Part shown: piece by piece, positions 39,750 to 48,186 of the stretch
How positions within the stretch are numbered: the stretch's first letter is position 1
Layout: each line of letters begins with the position of its first letter
Assembly (NCBI RefSeq): GCF_014640535.1
Contig: NZ_BMHD01000003.1
Coordinates: 1-64,000 of the forward strand
DNA length: 64,000 nucleotides
Direction: 5' to 3'
Origin: Cnuibacter physcomitrellae
GTDB taxonomy: Bacteria; Actinomycetota; Actinomycetes; Actinomycetales; Microbacteriaceae
The notes under the pieces: model-generated
Told to the model about the DNA's origin: nothing
What the model saw: the letters and a program-made list of their open reading frames with translations, nothing else
The model's database searches: none
Made by a program: the position numbers and the translations under genes

Positions 39750-41462
39750 ATGACCAAGGCCGCTGATCGCCAAAGTAAGTACGAATCGATCGCCAGAGTC
39801 GCAAATCCTGATGCTTCCGAAGGCCTCAATCGCCAGCGATCTATTCTGGTCCTCTGGTACTTACGCAATATCGTCGGCTTCGATGACCTCGACGCTTACG
39901 AGTACATCAGTGATGGGACCGATGATCGGGGAATCGACGCCCTATACCTAGAGAACGGGCTCTCCGACGACGACGAGCAGACTCTCATACTAGTTCAGTC
40001 GAAATACCCTGAGTCACCTAAAGAGGTGAGCGAAGGAGAACTCGCTCTGCTCGTGGGGTACGCGGGTCATTTTGCGAATGTCGAGAGCCTCGATGCCCTC
40101 ATGAATGATGGTCCGTTAGAACCGGCCCTGAAAGCGCTTATTCTTCGACTTCAATTGCGATCCAAGCTCGCCGCGCAGAAGCTCAAGATCCGTCTCGTTT
40201 TCATCACAGCTGGATGGTTGAACAAGAAGGCCATTCAGCTCAAGACGGCGACCAACGCCCAGCTTGGATCCGACTACCTCACGACCTACGATCTAGACCG
40301 TTTAGCGCCTCTTTGCGATGCATTCCTTGAGCCACGACCTGTCTCAGTGAATGCAGTGGTACTGGTACCCAAATCTCAGAGATTTGAGGTGACCGTCGAT
40401 GGCCGTAAGCATGTTATAGCTGCCGTGCCAGCTAAGGCGATCGTGAAATGGCCGGGAATCGAAGATCGGACCCTGTTCGATATGAACGTTCGGAAAGAAC
40501 TTCGTCCCAACCGAGTCAGCCGCTCACTTCGGAAGGCTCTCGAGAAGGAGATCGATCACAAGAACTTTCTCGCATTTCACAACGGACTGACTGTCGTTTC
40601 CGACAGCATTGTGACGACCCCTTCGCGAATCAAGCTTGAGGGTATCTCCGTTGTCAACGGAGCCCAGAGCGTCTTGGCCCTAAGGGACCGGGAGGCTCAG
40701 CTGACCGAGGCACTACTTCTTATGGTGAAATTCGTCGAGATCGGGGAGCACATCCAGGTTGCTCGCGAGGTGGCACGGCGAAGCAACAGCCAGAACCCTG
40801 TCAATGCGCGGAATCTTCGGGCGTTGTCGGGAATACAGCTGAGACTCAAAGCCGATTTCGAAGCCAACTATCCCCTCTTCCACTACATTACCCATCCTGA
40901 CGCGGGCGCCAAGTACCCAGGAACCCAGATCCCTAACGACCTTGCAGCTCAATGGCTCTGCGCTGTCTACGTACAGCAGCCGTGGCTTGCCGTGAAGCTG
41001 CTTGCGCTGTTCGAAGAGGAAAATTACAGAACGATCTTTCGCGAGAACATCACGGCCGCTCACATCATTCTCTGCCAGCGCATCGTTGAGGCCGTTGAAC
41101 GCAATGAGGCCGAAATTCCGGAACAGTATCTTGACGCAAAGAAGCTCACCCACCTAGTGGTCACGTTCTTGATCGCAGAGCTCATGCGAACGAATGCGGA
41201 TACGCAAAAGATACTCGACGAACCCGCTGACGCAGTCGCAGACCTTCCCGCGCTAGACGCGCGACTCGACGAGCTCGTGAGTCACGCCGCAGGAACCCTT
41301 GCGATGAGGGTCGAGAGCAAGAAGACGGAGGATTCCTTTGATGACTACAAGATCGACTTCAAGAACCGCGATGAACTTCTTCAGCTGGCCGGCAAAGCGC
41401 GTGAGCAGTACGCATATCTTCAGCGAGTTTCCAAAAAGGCCATGGCTAAGCAAGCCAAATAG
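39750..41462 (+). CDS. AIPR-family abortive-infection phage-resistance protein
   Basis: A 570-residue cytosolic protein. The N-terminus has a nuclease-like core, DDRGIDALYLENG followed by LILVQSKY, matching the GIDA...VQSKY pattern of AIPR N-terminal domains. The AIPR domain shows LFDMNVRKEL, NFLAFHNGLTVVSD, VVNGAQSVLAL and RRSNSQNPVNARNL. These proteins are linked to phage abortive infection. GGGGGAG precedes the ATG. Base composition is clearly less GC-rich than in neighbours, a sign of transfer. It stands alone between the HAD pair and two dif-like sites. Confidence 0.88.
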   Translation: MTKAADRQSKYESIARVANPDASEGLNRQRSILVLWYLRNIVGFDDLDAYEYISDGTDDRGIDALYLENGLSDDDEQTLILVQSKYPESPKEVSEGELALLVGYAGHFANVESLDALMNDGPLEPALKALILRLQLRSKLAAQKLKIRLVFITAGWLNKKAIQLKTATNAQLGSDYLTTYDLDRLAPLCDAFLEPRPVSVNAVVLVPKSQRFEVTVDGRKHVIAAVPAKAIVKWPGIEDRTLFDMNVRKELRPNRVSRSLRKALEKEIDHKNFLAFHNGLTVVSDSIVTTPSRIKLEGISVVNGAQSVLALRDREAQLTEALLLMVKFVEIGEHIQVAREVARRSNSQNPVNARNLRALSGIQLRLKADFEANYPLFHYITHPDAGAKYPGTQIPNDLAAQWLCAVYVQQPWLAVKLLALFEEENYRTIFRENITAAHIILCQRIVEAVERNEAEIPEQYLDAKKLTHLVVTFLIAELMRTNADTQKILDEPADAVADLPALDARLDELVSHAAGTLAMRVESKKTEDSFDDYKIDFKNRDELLQLAGKAREQYAYLQRVSKKAMAKQAK

Positions 41463-41544
41463 TTGCTGCGCCCGAGATCTCTCTCTCACGGTTGATCTAT
41501 GTCTGTCGATGAGGTCTTCTACGCGGTGCGAGGTCGATATTTAA

Positions 41545-41572
41545 GACGCTGATAACAATTATTATGTCAAGA
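41545..41572 (+). other. dif-like XerC/XerD site C
   Basis: XerC-like arm GACGCTGATAA, centre CAATTA, XerD-like arm TTATGTCAAGA, with exact 11-6-11 spacing. It is 83 bp after the AIPR stop, in an AT-rich stretch. This is the best match of the four to dif. Confidence 0.62.
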
Positions 41573-41713
41573 GCGACTCTCTCGAGCCCCTCTTCCAAGC
41601 GCGGCATCGGTCTGAAGGGCGGCACATGACGACGTCGTGGCGAACACTCGGGATTTGAAGTTTTGAAGCCCTTATGCCGTCTCAATAAAGTCGATCCGAA
41701 CCGTAAATCGAGA

Positions 41714-41741
41714 CCGCCTGGTACATGACGTTATGTCAATA
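41714..41741 (+). other. dif-like XerC/XerD site D
   Basis: XerC-like arm CCGCCTGGTAC, centre ATGACG, XerD-like arm TTATGTCAATA. It is in the same orientation as A-C and 169 bp from C. The XerC arm is weak, but its centre and arm end resemble site B. Confidence 0.45.
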
Positions 41742-41781
41742 AACACAATTGACCTTCCCGAGACCACCCAGCACGGCGGTC

Positions 41782-41964
41782 TCAGCCCCGCGGGGTGGGG
41801 CCGCCGGGTGGCATGCTCTTCGGGCTCACTTGTCGGCCGAGGAAAACGTCGATGCGGTCGCTGACTAGGGCACTAAGGTAGCCGGCGGCCCATCTGAGAG
41901 CGGCCAGCACCTGCCCGTTCCCCGCTGCGCGCGAGTCGGTCGTCCTGGGAATGCTGTAGGAGAG
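41782..41964 (-). pseudogene. C-terminal gene remnant
   Basis: An open frame without a start codon reads SYSIPRTTDSRAAGNGQVLA, then ALRWAAGYLSALVSDRID and FLGRQVSPKSMPPGG to a stop. The regular helix pattern suggests the tail of a real gene whose 5' part is gone. I do not recognise the family. Confidence 0.3.
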
Positions 41965-41979
41965 TCACCGAGAATTTGG

Positions 41980-42441
41980 ATGCCTCCTTCGATCGGGGGA
42001 CGATGGAACTGGTTGGAGGTCATAGTGCAGGGTGGTGTTGCTTTTCGCTCTGCGCGCCCGATGGGGGTTCTTCTCGTCGCGGTGATGACCTTGGCGCTAA
42101 TCATCTCCACCGCGCTCGCCCACGTTGTTCCTCTGCCCTCGGTCGATGGTGCGAGCCATGTGGCCGGCATCACGAATCCCACCTCCGGGTCTTCCCTGGG
42201 ATCGGTTGACTCTCAAAACGATGCCCCCGCACCCGGACACCACGACCACGAACACGTCGAGGTCGATCACGACGGGACTGTGCCCGCGCGCGCCGTCGTG
42301 ACAGTGGGCGCCCTGGCTGACACGCCCACCGTGCTGTCTCAGATCTCCGTGGTCGCAGACGAGAGCCCCGATGAGGGCCAGGTGAACCATCGAGATGCCG
42401 AAGGCCCGTCTCTGGCCGCGCTCTCGATCAGCCGAACCTAG
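41980..42441 (+). CDS. DUF6153-like His-rich exported protein ending SISRT
   Basis: A 153-residue protein: helix at about 28-47 (MGVLLVAVMTLALIISTALA), an extracytoplasmic loop with HHDHEHVEVDHDG (His-rich), a weak second hydrophobic segment and the C-terminus LAALSISRT shared with the proteins at 17994 and 50631. It probably binds metal outside the membrane. The start is uncertain: ATG 41980, or ATG 42061 just before the helix. It lies upstream of the copB region. Confidence 0.6.
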   Translation: MPPSIGGRWNWLEVIVQGGVAFRSARPMGVLLVAVMTLALIISTALAHVVPLPSVDGASHVAGITNPTSGSSLGSVDSQNDAPAPGHHDHEHVEVDHDGTVPARAVVTVGALADTPTVLSQISVVADESPDEGQVNHRDAEGPSLAALSISRT

Positions 42442-42608
42442 AGGCCAGAGCCGTTACTTGAGCCCTGCCCGGGCTCTCCTCGGTGTCCCGCTTGAGCTCC
42501 GCGCCGTTGACCTCCGTCCGGTGCAAGTTGCACGCGCCCGCGCCCCGTCGGCGCGCCCTCTTCTGGTCTCTGAATGCAAGGGCTTTTCTCGTGCTTTCCC
42601 TCCGCGGC

Positions 42609-43826
42609 ATGTCATCGCGCAATCGCAGTTCCCCCACCGCATCAGCTCATCCCATTTCGCCTCGAATTCCGTCACTTGATGGTCTGCGCGCGTTGGCAGT
42701 CTTGGTGGTGTTCGTCGGTCACGGCCGCACCGACCAGGGGCAATGGCCCGGCTATGCCGGGGTGACGGTATTTTTCTTTCTCAGCGGCTTTCTCATTACG
42801 ACCCTTCTCCGCCGCGAGTTGGAGAAGTCGGGGCGAATCCAATTGACCCGGTTTTATCTTCGACGAACGTTCCGCATTCTGCCGGCGGCGTACTTCACGA
42901 TCGTGGTCTCGTTAGCCTTGGCGACAGCAGGCCTGCTGCCCTCGTCAATCAGCGGCTGGGGAGTCCTTTCGGAGTTCCTGAACTACACGAACTACTACAT
43001 CGTCGCGAGGGGATACGAGAGCCTTCCGCCGGAGACGAGCCAGATGTGGTCGCTCGCGGTTGAAGAGCAGTATTACCTCGTCGTACCGGTGGCGTTGTTG
43101 GTGGCCTACCGCCTAGGTGCCCGACGCACACTGGTGGGCTGGTGTTTGGTCAGCGTGGGTCTTCTGATTGCGGGATGGCGGGTGTTCCTCGGGCTCAACG
43201 GTGCGGATTTCGATCGGCTCTACTTCTCGACCGACACCCGTATCGACAGCATCTTGTGGGGTGCGGCGTTAGCCCTTCTGATGAATCCGGTGATGGGCGA
43301 CGCAGCTGCTCTCAGGGGCCGTCTCGTACGATGGATCGCACGTCATCTGGGCTTGATCGCTGCTGTCGCCATTGGGACGCTCGTGTTTAGCGCCGTCGTG
43401 CCTGCGTTGTCGTTCCGCTTGAGCGTCGCGACCACGCTTCAGTGCCTTGCTCTGGTCCCGATCTTCTGGTTCGTCATCACTCGCCCGTCTGGCGTTATCG
43501 GCAAGCTGCTGAACAGCCGGGTGCTTGTGCACCTGGGTGTGCTGTCTTTCTCGTTCTACCTGTTGCACAAGATCGTGCTGGCAGTGATCGGCCCGCTGAT
43601 CGACGCCCCGATCCTCACCGACAGCATCTCGCTGCTTGTGTCTGTGTTGGTCTCGCAACTCGTCTTCTGGAGCATTGAGCGTCCCTTCACCAACCTGCGG
43701 GTACGGATAGAACGTCGATTTCTCTCCCGAGCGGCGACGAGAACTGGGAATAGCGGGGCGGCGCAGCCACTTACACACCTTACCCCTAGGGGGTATAGTG
43801 GAATGGGCAGGAGAATTCATGGATAA
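42609..43826 (+). CDS. Acyltransferase-3 family membrane protein (OafA/YrhL-like)
   Basis: A 405-residue multi-pass acyltransferase that O-acylates surface glycans or lipids. It shows SLDGLRALAVLVVFVGHGR (catalytic His region), GVTVFFFLSGFLITTLL, FYLRRTFRILPAAY and MWSLAVEEQYYLVVP. ATG 42609 starts directly before the family core; a longer in-frame start is not favoured. The last 15 codons run through the copB operator, so its natural end may once have been earlier. Substrate unknown. Confidence 0.85.
   Translation: MSSRNRSSPTASAHPISPRIPSLDGLRALAVLVVFVGHGRTDQGQWPGYAGVTVFFFLSGFLITTLLRRELEKSGRIQLTRFYLRRTFRILPAAYFTIVVSLALATAGLLPSSISGWGVLSEFLNYTNYYIVARGYESLPPETSQMWSLAVEEQYYLVVPVALLVAYRLGARRTLVGWCLVSVGLLIAGWRVFLGLNGADFDRLYFSTDTRIDSILWGAALALLMNPVMGDAAALRGRLVRWIARHLGLIAAVAIGTLVFSAVVPALSFRLSVATTLQCLALVPIFWFVITRPSGVIGKLLNSRVLVHLGVLSFSFYLLHKIVLAVIGPLIDAPILTDSISLLVSVLVSQLVFWSIERPFTNLRVRIERRFLSRAATRTGNSGAAQPLTHLTPRGYSGMGRRIHG
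43780..43796. promoter_or_regulatory. CsoR operator upstream of copB
   Basis: TACCCC-TAG-GGGGTA inverted repeat, 23 bp before the copB ATG at 43819 and inside the 3' end of the acyltransferase gene. It should be bound by the CsoR encoded downstream of copB. Confidence 0.75.
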
Positions 43827-46017
43827 CCACTCAGAACATGAGCACCCGACGACAGGTGAGCACATGCCGCAGGCCGTTCCCAATCCCCACGCAGCGCACC
43901 AGATGGCCAACAGTCACGACGGTCACGCAGATCACTCCGGACATGACGCGCAGTCCGGGGACGGCGGTCACAGTGGGCACGGTGGCCACTCGGGGCACGG
44001 CGATCATGTGGGTCAGTTCCGCAGGCTGTTCTGGATCATGCTGGTCGTGGCGATTCCGGTGGTCGTGTTCTCGCCGATGTTCGCCATGATTATCGGCTAT
44101 TCCCTCCCGGATGCCGCGTGGGTGGGCTGGGTTTCCCCGGTCCTTGGAACGGTCATGTATGTCTGGGGTGGCCGGCCCTTCCTGACCGGTGCGGTGAGTG
44201 AGCTGCGGGCTCTCAAGCCCGGGATGATGTTGTTGATCGCTCTGGCGATCACGGTGGCGTTCTTCGCCTCTTGGGGCGCGACCCTTGGTCTTGTCGATCA
44301 CGAGCTGGACTTCTGGTGGGAGCTTGCGCTGCTGATCGTGATCATGCTCTTGGGCCACTGGATCGAGATGAGGTCGTTGGCGCAGACGACGTCGGCACTC
44401 GATTCGCTCGCTGCGCTGCTGCCCGATGAAGCCGAGCGCGTCGACGGGGATTCCACAGTCGTGGTCTCCCCCGCCGATCTGGCGCTTGGCGACGTGGTGG
44501 TCGTGAGGCCGGGTGGTCGGGTGCCGGCAGACGGCAAGATCGTGTCGGGGTCGGCGAGCATGGATGAGTCTATGATCACCGGCGAGTCTCGTCCCGTCCG
44601 AAAAGGTGAAGGCCAAACGGTTGTCGCAGGGACCGTCGCCACGGACTCCGGGCTCCGGGTCGAGATCACGGCAGTGGGCGCGGACACCGCCCTCGCCGGC
44701 ATCCAACGACTGGTTACGGATGCTCAGAGCTCGTCCTCGCGTGCGCAGCGCATCGCCGACACGGCCGCTGGCTGGCTGTTCTGGTTCGCGCTCGGCGCCG
44801 GGGTCATCACCGCCATCGTGTGGACGGCGCTGGGACTCCCGGACGAAGCGGTAGTGCGGACTATCACCGTGCTCGTGATCGCGTGCCCGCACGCTCTTGG
44901 ACTGGCAATTCCGCTTGTGGTGTCGATCGCGACCGAGCGCGCCGCCCGAGGTGGGGTGCTGATCAAGGACCGCCTGGCCCTCGAGAGCATGCGCACCGTC
45001 GACACGGTGCTGTTCGACAAGACCGGGACGCTCACCAAGGGTGAGCCAACCGTAACGGCGATCGAAGCGGAGGATGGCCGCTCAGACGACGAGGTGCTTG
45101 CCCTGGCTGCGGCGGTGGAGGCGGACTCAGAGCACCCGTTGGCCCGTGCTATCGTCAACGCCGCGCGGACACGGAACCTGTCAGTGCCGGCCGTGACCGA
45201 TTTCGCGTCGTCGCCCGCGGTTGGGGTGACCGGGACGGTGAATGGGTCTCGCGTTCAGGTCGGAGGACCGCACCTGCTCGATCAAGAGCACCAGGCCGAA
45301 CTCGCAGTGGCGGACTCGTGGCGGCAGGATGGCGCGATCATCCTTCACGTCCTCGTCGACGGCTCGGTGGTCGGTGCCTTGAAGCTCGCCGACGAGATCC
45401 GGGAGGAGTCTCGGCAGGCCATCGAGGCACTTCGCGCGCAAGGCGTGGGAGTGGTGATGATCACCGGAGACGCCGAAGCGGTTGCCCACTCGGTGGCTAC
45501 CGAATTGGGAATTGAACGCTACTTCGCCGGGGTGCGCCCGGAGGACAAGTCGAGCAAGGTCAAGGAACTCCAGGCCGAGCATCGACGGGTGGCGATGGTC
45601 GGGGATGGCGTCAACGACGCGCCCGCGCTAGCGCAGGCAGACGTCGGAATAGCTATTGGTGCCGGCACCGACGTGGCGATCGCTTCCGCGGGCGTCATCC
45701 TGGCAAGTGATGACCCGCGATCGGTCCTCAGTGTCATCGAGCTGTCTCGTGCCAGCTACCGGAAGATGAAGCAGAACCTTTGGTGGGCAGCGGGATACAA
45801 CCTGATCTCGGTGCCGCTCGCGGCAGGGGTCCTGGCCCCGATTGGTTTCGTTCTGCCGATGTCCGTGGGTGCGATCTTGATGTCGTTGTCTACGATCGTG
45901 GTGGCGGTGAACGCTCAGCTCCTGCGCCGGCTGCAACTTGACCCTGACACCAGTGTCCGGGCGGCTCTTGATCACTCGGCCCCCGCTGATCGCCTGTCAG
46001 AAACGCCGTCCCGATGA
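43819..46017 (+). CDS. copB: CopB-type copper-exporting P1B ATPase
   Basis: A 732-residue pump. The N-terminus is a His/Gly/Ser-rich segment (about 1-70, GHSGHGGHSGHGDHVG) in place of CxxC domains. Metal site CPH (VIACPHALGLAIP), phosphorylation site LFDKTGTLTKGE, HP pair SEHPLARA, and [19 protein letters not shown] plus a His-rich tail defines the CopB (P1B-3) group, associated with Cu(II)/Cu(I). ATG 43819 follows GGAG; an ATG seven codons earlier is less likely. CsoR follows after 25 bp. Confidence 0.93.
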   Translation: MDNHSEHEHPTTGEHMPQAVPNPHAAHQMANSHDGHADHSGHDAQSGDGGHSGHGGHSGHGDHVGQFRRLFWIMLVVAIPVVVFSPMFAMIIGYSLPDAAWVGWVSPVLGTVMYVWGGRPFLTGAVSELRALKPGMMLLIALAITVAFFASWGATLGLVDHELDFWWELALLIVIMLLGHWIEMRSLAQTTSALDSLAALLPDEAERVDGDSTVVVSPADLALGDVVVVRPGGRVPADGKIVSGSASMDESMITGESRPVRKGEGQTVVAGTVATDSGLRVEITAVGADTALAGIQRLVTDAQSSSSRAQRIADTAAGWLFWFALGAGVITAIVWTALGLPDEAVVRTITVLVIACPHALGLAIPLVVSIATERAARGGVLIKDRLALESMRTVDTVLFDKTGTLTKGEPTVTAIEAEDGRSDDEVLALAAAVEADSEHPLARAIVNAARTRNLSVPAVTDFASSPAVGVTGTVNGSRVQVGGPHLLDQEHQAELAVADSWRQDGAIILHVLVDGSVVGALKLADEIREESRQAIEALRAQGVGVVMITGDAEAVAHSVATELGIERYFAGVRPEDKSSKVKELQAEHRRVAMVGDGVNDAPALAQADVGIAIGAGTDVAIASAGVILASDDPRSVLSVIELSRASYRKMKQNLWWAAGYNLISVPLAAGVLAPIGFVLPMSVGAILMSLSTIVVAVNAQLLRRLQLDPDTSVRAALDHSAPADRLSETPSR

Positions 46018-46042
46018 TCGGGCTATCAGGAAGAAGCACACG

Positions 46043-46345
46043 ATGACCGACGTCGCCTCCGCGCACCACGGCTACATCACCGACAAGGAAAAGTACCTCG
46101 CTCGCATGAAGCGCATCGAGGGTCAGGCCCGCGGTATCGCCCGTATGGTCGATGACGAGAAGTACTGCATCGACATCCTTACCCAGATCTCCGCCCTCAC
46201 CTCCGCGCTGGAAAGCGTCGCGCTTGGACTGCTCGACGACCATCTGAAGCACTGCGTCGTTGACGCTGTGCAGCTCGGCGGCGAAGAGGGCGAGGCGAAG
46301 ATCAAAGAGGCATCGGACGCGATCGCTCGGTTGGTGCGCTCGTAG
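46043..46345 (+). CDS. csoR: CsoR copper-sensing repressor
   Basis: A 100-residue DUF156 repressor with the complete Cu(I) ligand set Cys42, His67, Cys71 (YCIDILTQ; DDHLKHC) at standard spacing. It releases DNA when Cu(I) binds. AGGAAG precedes the ATG. It forms an operon with copB and probably also governs the boxes at 49844, 53683 and 53705. Contrast with the His-less relative at 16725. Confidence 0.93.
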   Translation: MTDVASAHHGYITDKEKYLARMKRIEGQARGIARMVDDEKYCIDILTQISALTSALESVALGLLDDHLKHCVVDAVQLGGEEGEAKIKEASDAIARLVRS

Positions 46346-46380
46346 CAGTCCGACTGTGCGCGAGAGAGGTCAGCGGCTCG

Positions 46381-46785
46381 TTACAGGCTGGCGAGGAGCT
46401 CAGCGCATGCCTGCTCGCAACGTCGGCACGCCTCGGCACAGATCCGGCAGTGCTCGTGCATGTCGGCGTGCTTCTCGCACTCTGCTGCACAACTGGCGCA
46501 CGCGGCGCGGCAGGCTTCAACGATCGCCCGAAGTGTCGTCTCGTTGGAGCCTGTATGCCGAGAAAGGATCGTAGCCGTCGCCGCGCAGACGTCGGCGCAA
46601 TCGAGATTGGTGCGGATGCAGAGGGTGAGTTCGCTCACCATGTCTTCACTGAGGCACGCGTCGGCGCACGCGGTGCACGATTGGCTGCACTCCAGACAGG
46701 CCGCGATACAGGCTGCGAACGCAGCCTTATCAACGCTGCCGAGGTCAGCGGGGTGGGTGCTCAGCATTTCTTCGATGACAGACAC
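46381..46785 (-). CDS. Csp-type four-helix-bundle copper storage protein
   Basis: A 134-residue cytosolic helical protein with 18 Cys arranged CxxxC along helices (CIAACLECSQSCTACADAC; CRAACASCAAEC; HCRICAEACRRCEQAC). Csp proteins store many Cu(I) ions inside the bundle through thiolates. No signal peptide is seen, as in the cytosolic Csp3 group. GTG 46785 lies 5 bp after GAAGGAG. It converges with csoR, so copper storage, export and sensing sit together. Confidence 0.88.
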   Translation of the reverse strand: MSVIEEMLSTHPADLGSVDKAAFAACIAACLECSQSCTACADACLSEDMVSELTLCIRTNLDCADVCAATATILSRHTGSNETTLRAIVEACRAACASCAAECEKHADMHEHCRICAEACRRCEQACAELLASL

Positions 46786-46876
46786 GAGATCTCCTTCGAT
46801 TGATTGGTCACCGGGTTTGCCGTCGACGCTACGCCTGAAGAGCAGATGCGTCATGGGGCAGCCGGCAGCAGTGGGG

Positions 46877-47794
46877 TCACTGTGCTTTCACGAGCGGGAC
46901 GGTGGTGGCGCCCAGATCGGCGGTGGCCACCACGCCTCGGTCGTCGCTGATGAGCAGCCAGGGGGCGGAGCCACTGACGAAGGCGAGAGCCTGTGGCTCC
47001 CCCGTCACGGTGCCGCCTTGAATCCATCCAGCGCCGTCGCTCGCCCAGATGACTCCTGAAGTGTCGATCCCGACGAGGCCGGTGTCGGTAGTGGCGATCA
47101 GGAACAAGGCCGGGGCATCGGGCATGGCGGTGAAGGTGCGCGCGGCGTCGTCGCTGATCTGCACGCCGGATGCGGTCGTGGCGTACACCCGGTCGGGGTT
47201 GGTGGAATCGATGGTGAGATCTCGGAGGTCCATTGTGGCGCCGTCTGACCAGGTCGTTCCGCCGTCGTCGCTGATTCTGATCAGACCCCGGGTGGCGTCA
47301 TAGCCGTAGATGCGTGAGGCGCCGGTGGAGGTTGTGGTGGCAGCGATGTCATGGAAGTCTGCCTCGCCAGCGAGAGACACGGTCGTCCATTCCCTAGCGG
47401 CGGTGTCGCTGCTGATCAGACCGAGGTTGGTGGGGGCGGCGGTGTCGGTGGGGTCGGGGTGCCCGGACGCGAGCAGGAGGCCGTCGTTCGTGACGAAGAA
47501 GCCCATCGTGTCTTGCCGGCGATCTTCGATGAGTAGTGGAACACCGTCAGGCGGACTGGCAAGGCTTCCTGCTCCGAACGAAGAGGGAAGCTCGCTGGCG
47601 GGTAGCGCCCATACGCCGAGGTGGGTGGCCGCAAACACGATCCCGGCCCCAGGGTCATACCCCAGCCCGTGAACGTGCCCGAACTCGGACGCGGTGTCCC
47701 CGGGGGGCGCGTCCTGGGATGTGCAGCCGGTCAGCATGACTCCTGACATTGCGATGGCGGTGACGGCGATGATGGCTCGGGGTCGGGTTTTCAA
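46877..47794 (-). CDS. Beta-propeller lipoprotein of the F510_1955/exo-sialidase-like type
   Basis: A 305-residue exported lipoprotein (lipobox MLTGC) followed by repeats typical of Asp-box propellers: HVHGLGYDPGAGIVFAATH, RISDDGGTTWSDG, VQISDDAARTF. Proteins of this layout are often annotated as glycosyl hydrolases but are commonly found with copper genes, and their activity is unproven. TTG 47794 overlaps the previous stop (TTGA). It is the third gene of the M23-small membrane protein-propeller operon. Confidence 0.8.
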   Translation of the reverse strand: MKTRPRAIIAVTAIAMSGVMLTGCTSQDAPPGDTASEFGHVHGLGYDPGAGIVFAATHLGVWALPASELPSSFGAGSLASPPDGVPLLIEDRRQDTMGFFVTNDGLLLASGHPDPTDTAAPTNLGLISSDTAAREWTTVSLAGEADFHDIAATTTSTGASRIYGYDATRGLIRISDDGGTTWSDGATMDLRDLTIDSTNPDRVYATTASGVQISDDAARTFTAMPDAPALFLIATTDTGLVGIDTSGVIWASDGAGWIQGGTVTGEPQALAFVSGSAPWLLISDDRGVVATADLGATTVPLVKAQ

Positions 47795-48186
47795 TAGCTT
47801 TGTCCTGGTCGTCTGACGGCTCGGGGGGATTTTCGGTGCCGTACGGCTGAGGCGATGAGGGTGAGGGAGAGCACCAGCGCTGGAAGAGCGATCACAGTGC
47901 CTGCCAGCCACCAGGCGAGGAGGGCAGGAGCGCCGAGGCTCGACAGTTGCGGTGTGACCGATTCACCCGGGCTGGTGGGCAAGAGCACCACCTGCGCCGC
48001 CGGCACTGCCGGCACCGCCGAGGCATGGGTTTCGGCGATCTGAACGGGAAGCGTGACGAGGAATGTGCTCACAGCCAGGACTAGGGCGGAGGTGGCTATC
48101 GTCGTCCACCGTCGCACCCGGCCCCCCTCCCGACGTCGCAGCTGACTGCGAGGGGGTCGGCTGGGGGCCTGCTCAGCCTCGCTCAC
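47791..48186 (-). CDS. Two-helix membrane protein of the copper region
   Basis: A 131-residue protein: basic N-terminus, helix at about 28-50 (IATSALVLAVSTFLVTLPVQ), an extracytoplasmic Ala/Pro/Val-rich loop with HASAVPAVPAAQVVLLP, a second helix (about 88-115) and a basic tail ending GQSY. GTG 48186 overlaps the peptidase stop (GTGA). No family is recognised. Its position suggests a role with the peptidase and the propeller lipoprotein at the cell surface. Confidence 0.65.
   Translation of the reverse strand: MSEAEQAPSRPPRSQLRRREGGRVRRWTTIATSALVLAVSTFLVTLPVQIAETHASAVPAVPAAQVVLLPTSPGESVTPQLSSLGAPALLAWWLAGTVIALPALVLSLTLIASAVRHRKSPRAVRRPGQSY

Noticed and set aside
18607-41741. TTGACATAA (reverse of the XerD-like arm) as simple -35 promoter boxes
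   Set aside because: At sites A, C and D no good -10 lies 16-18 bp downstream and at C and D no gene starts there; the full 11-6-11 layout fits Xer sites better. Kept as an alternative for site B.
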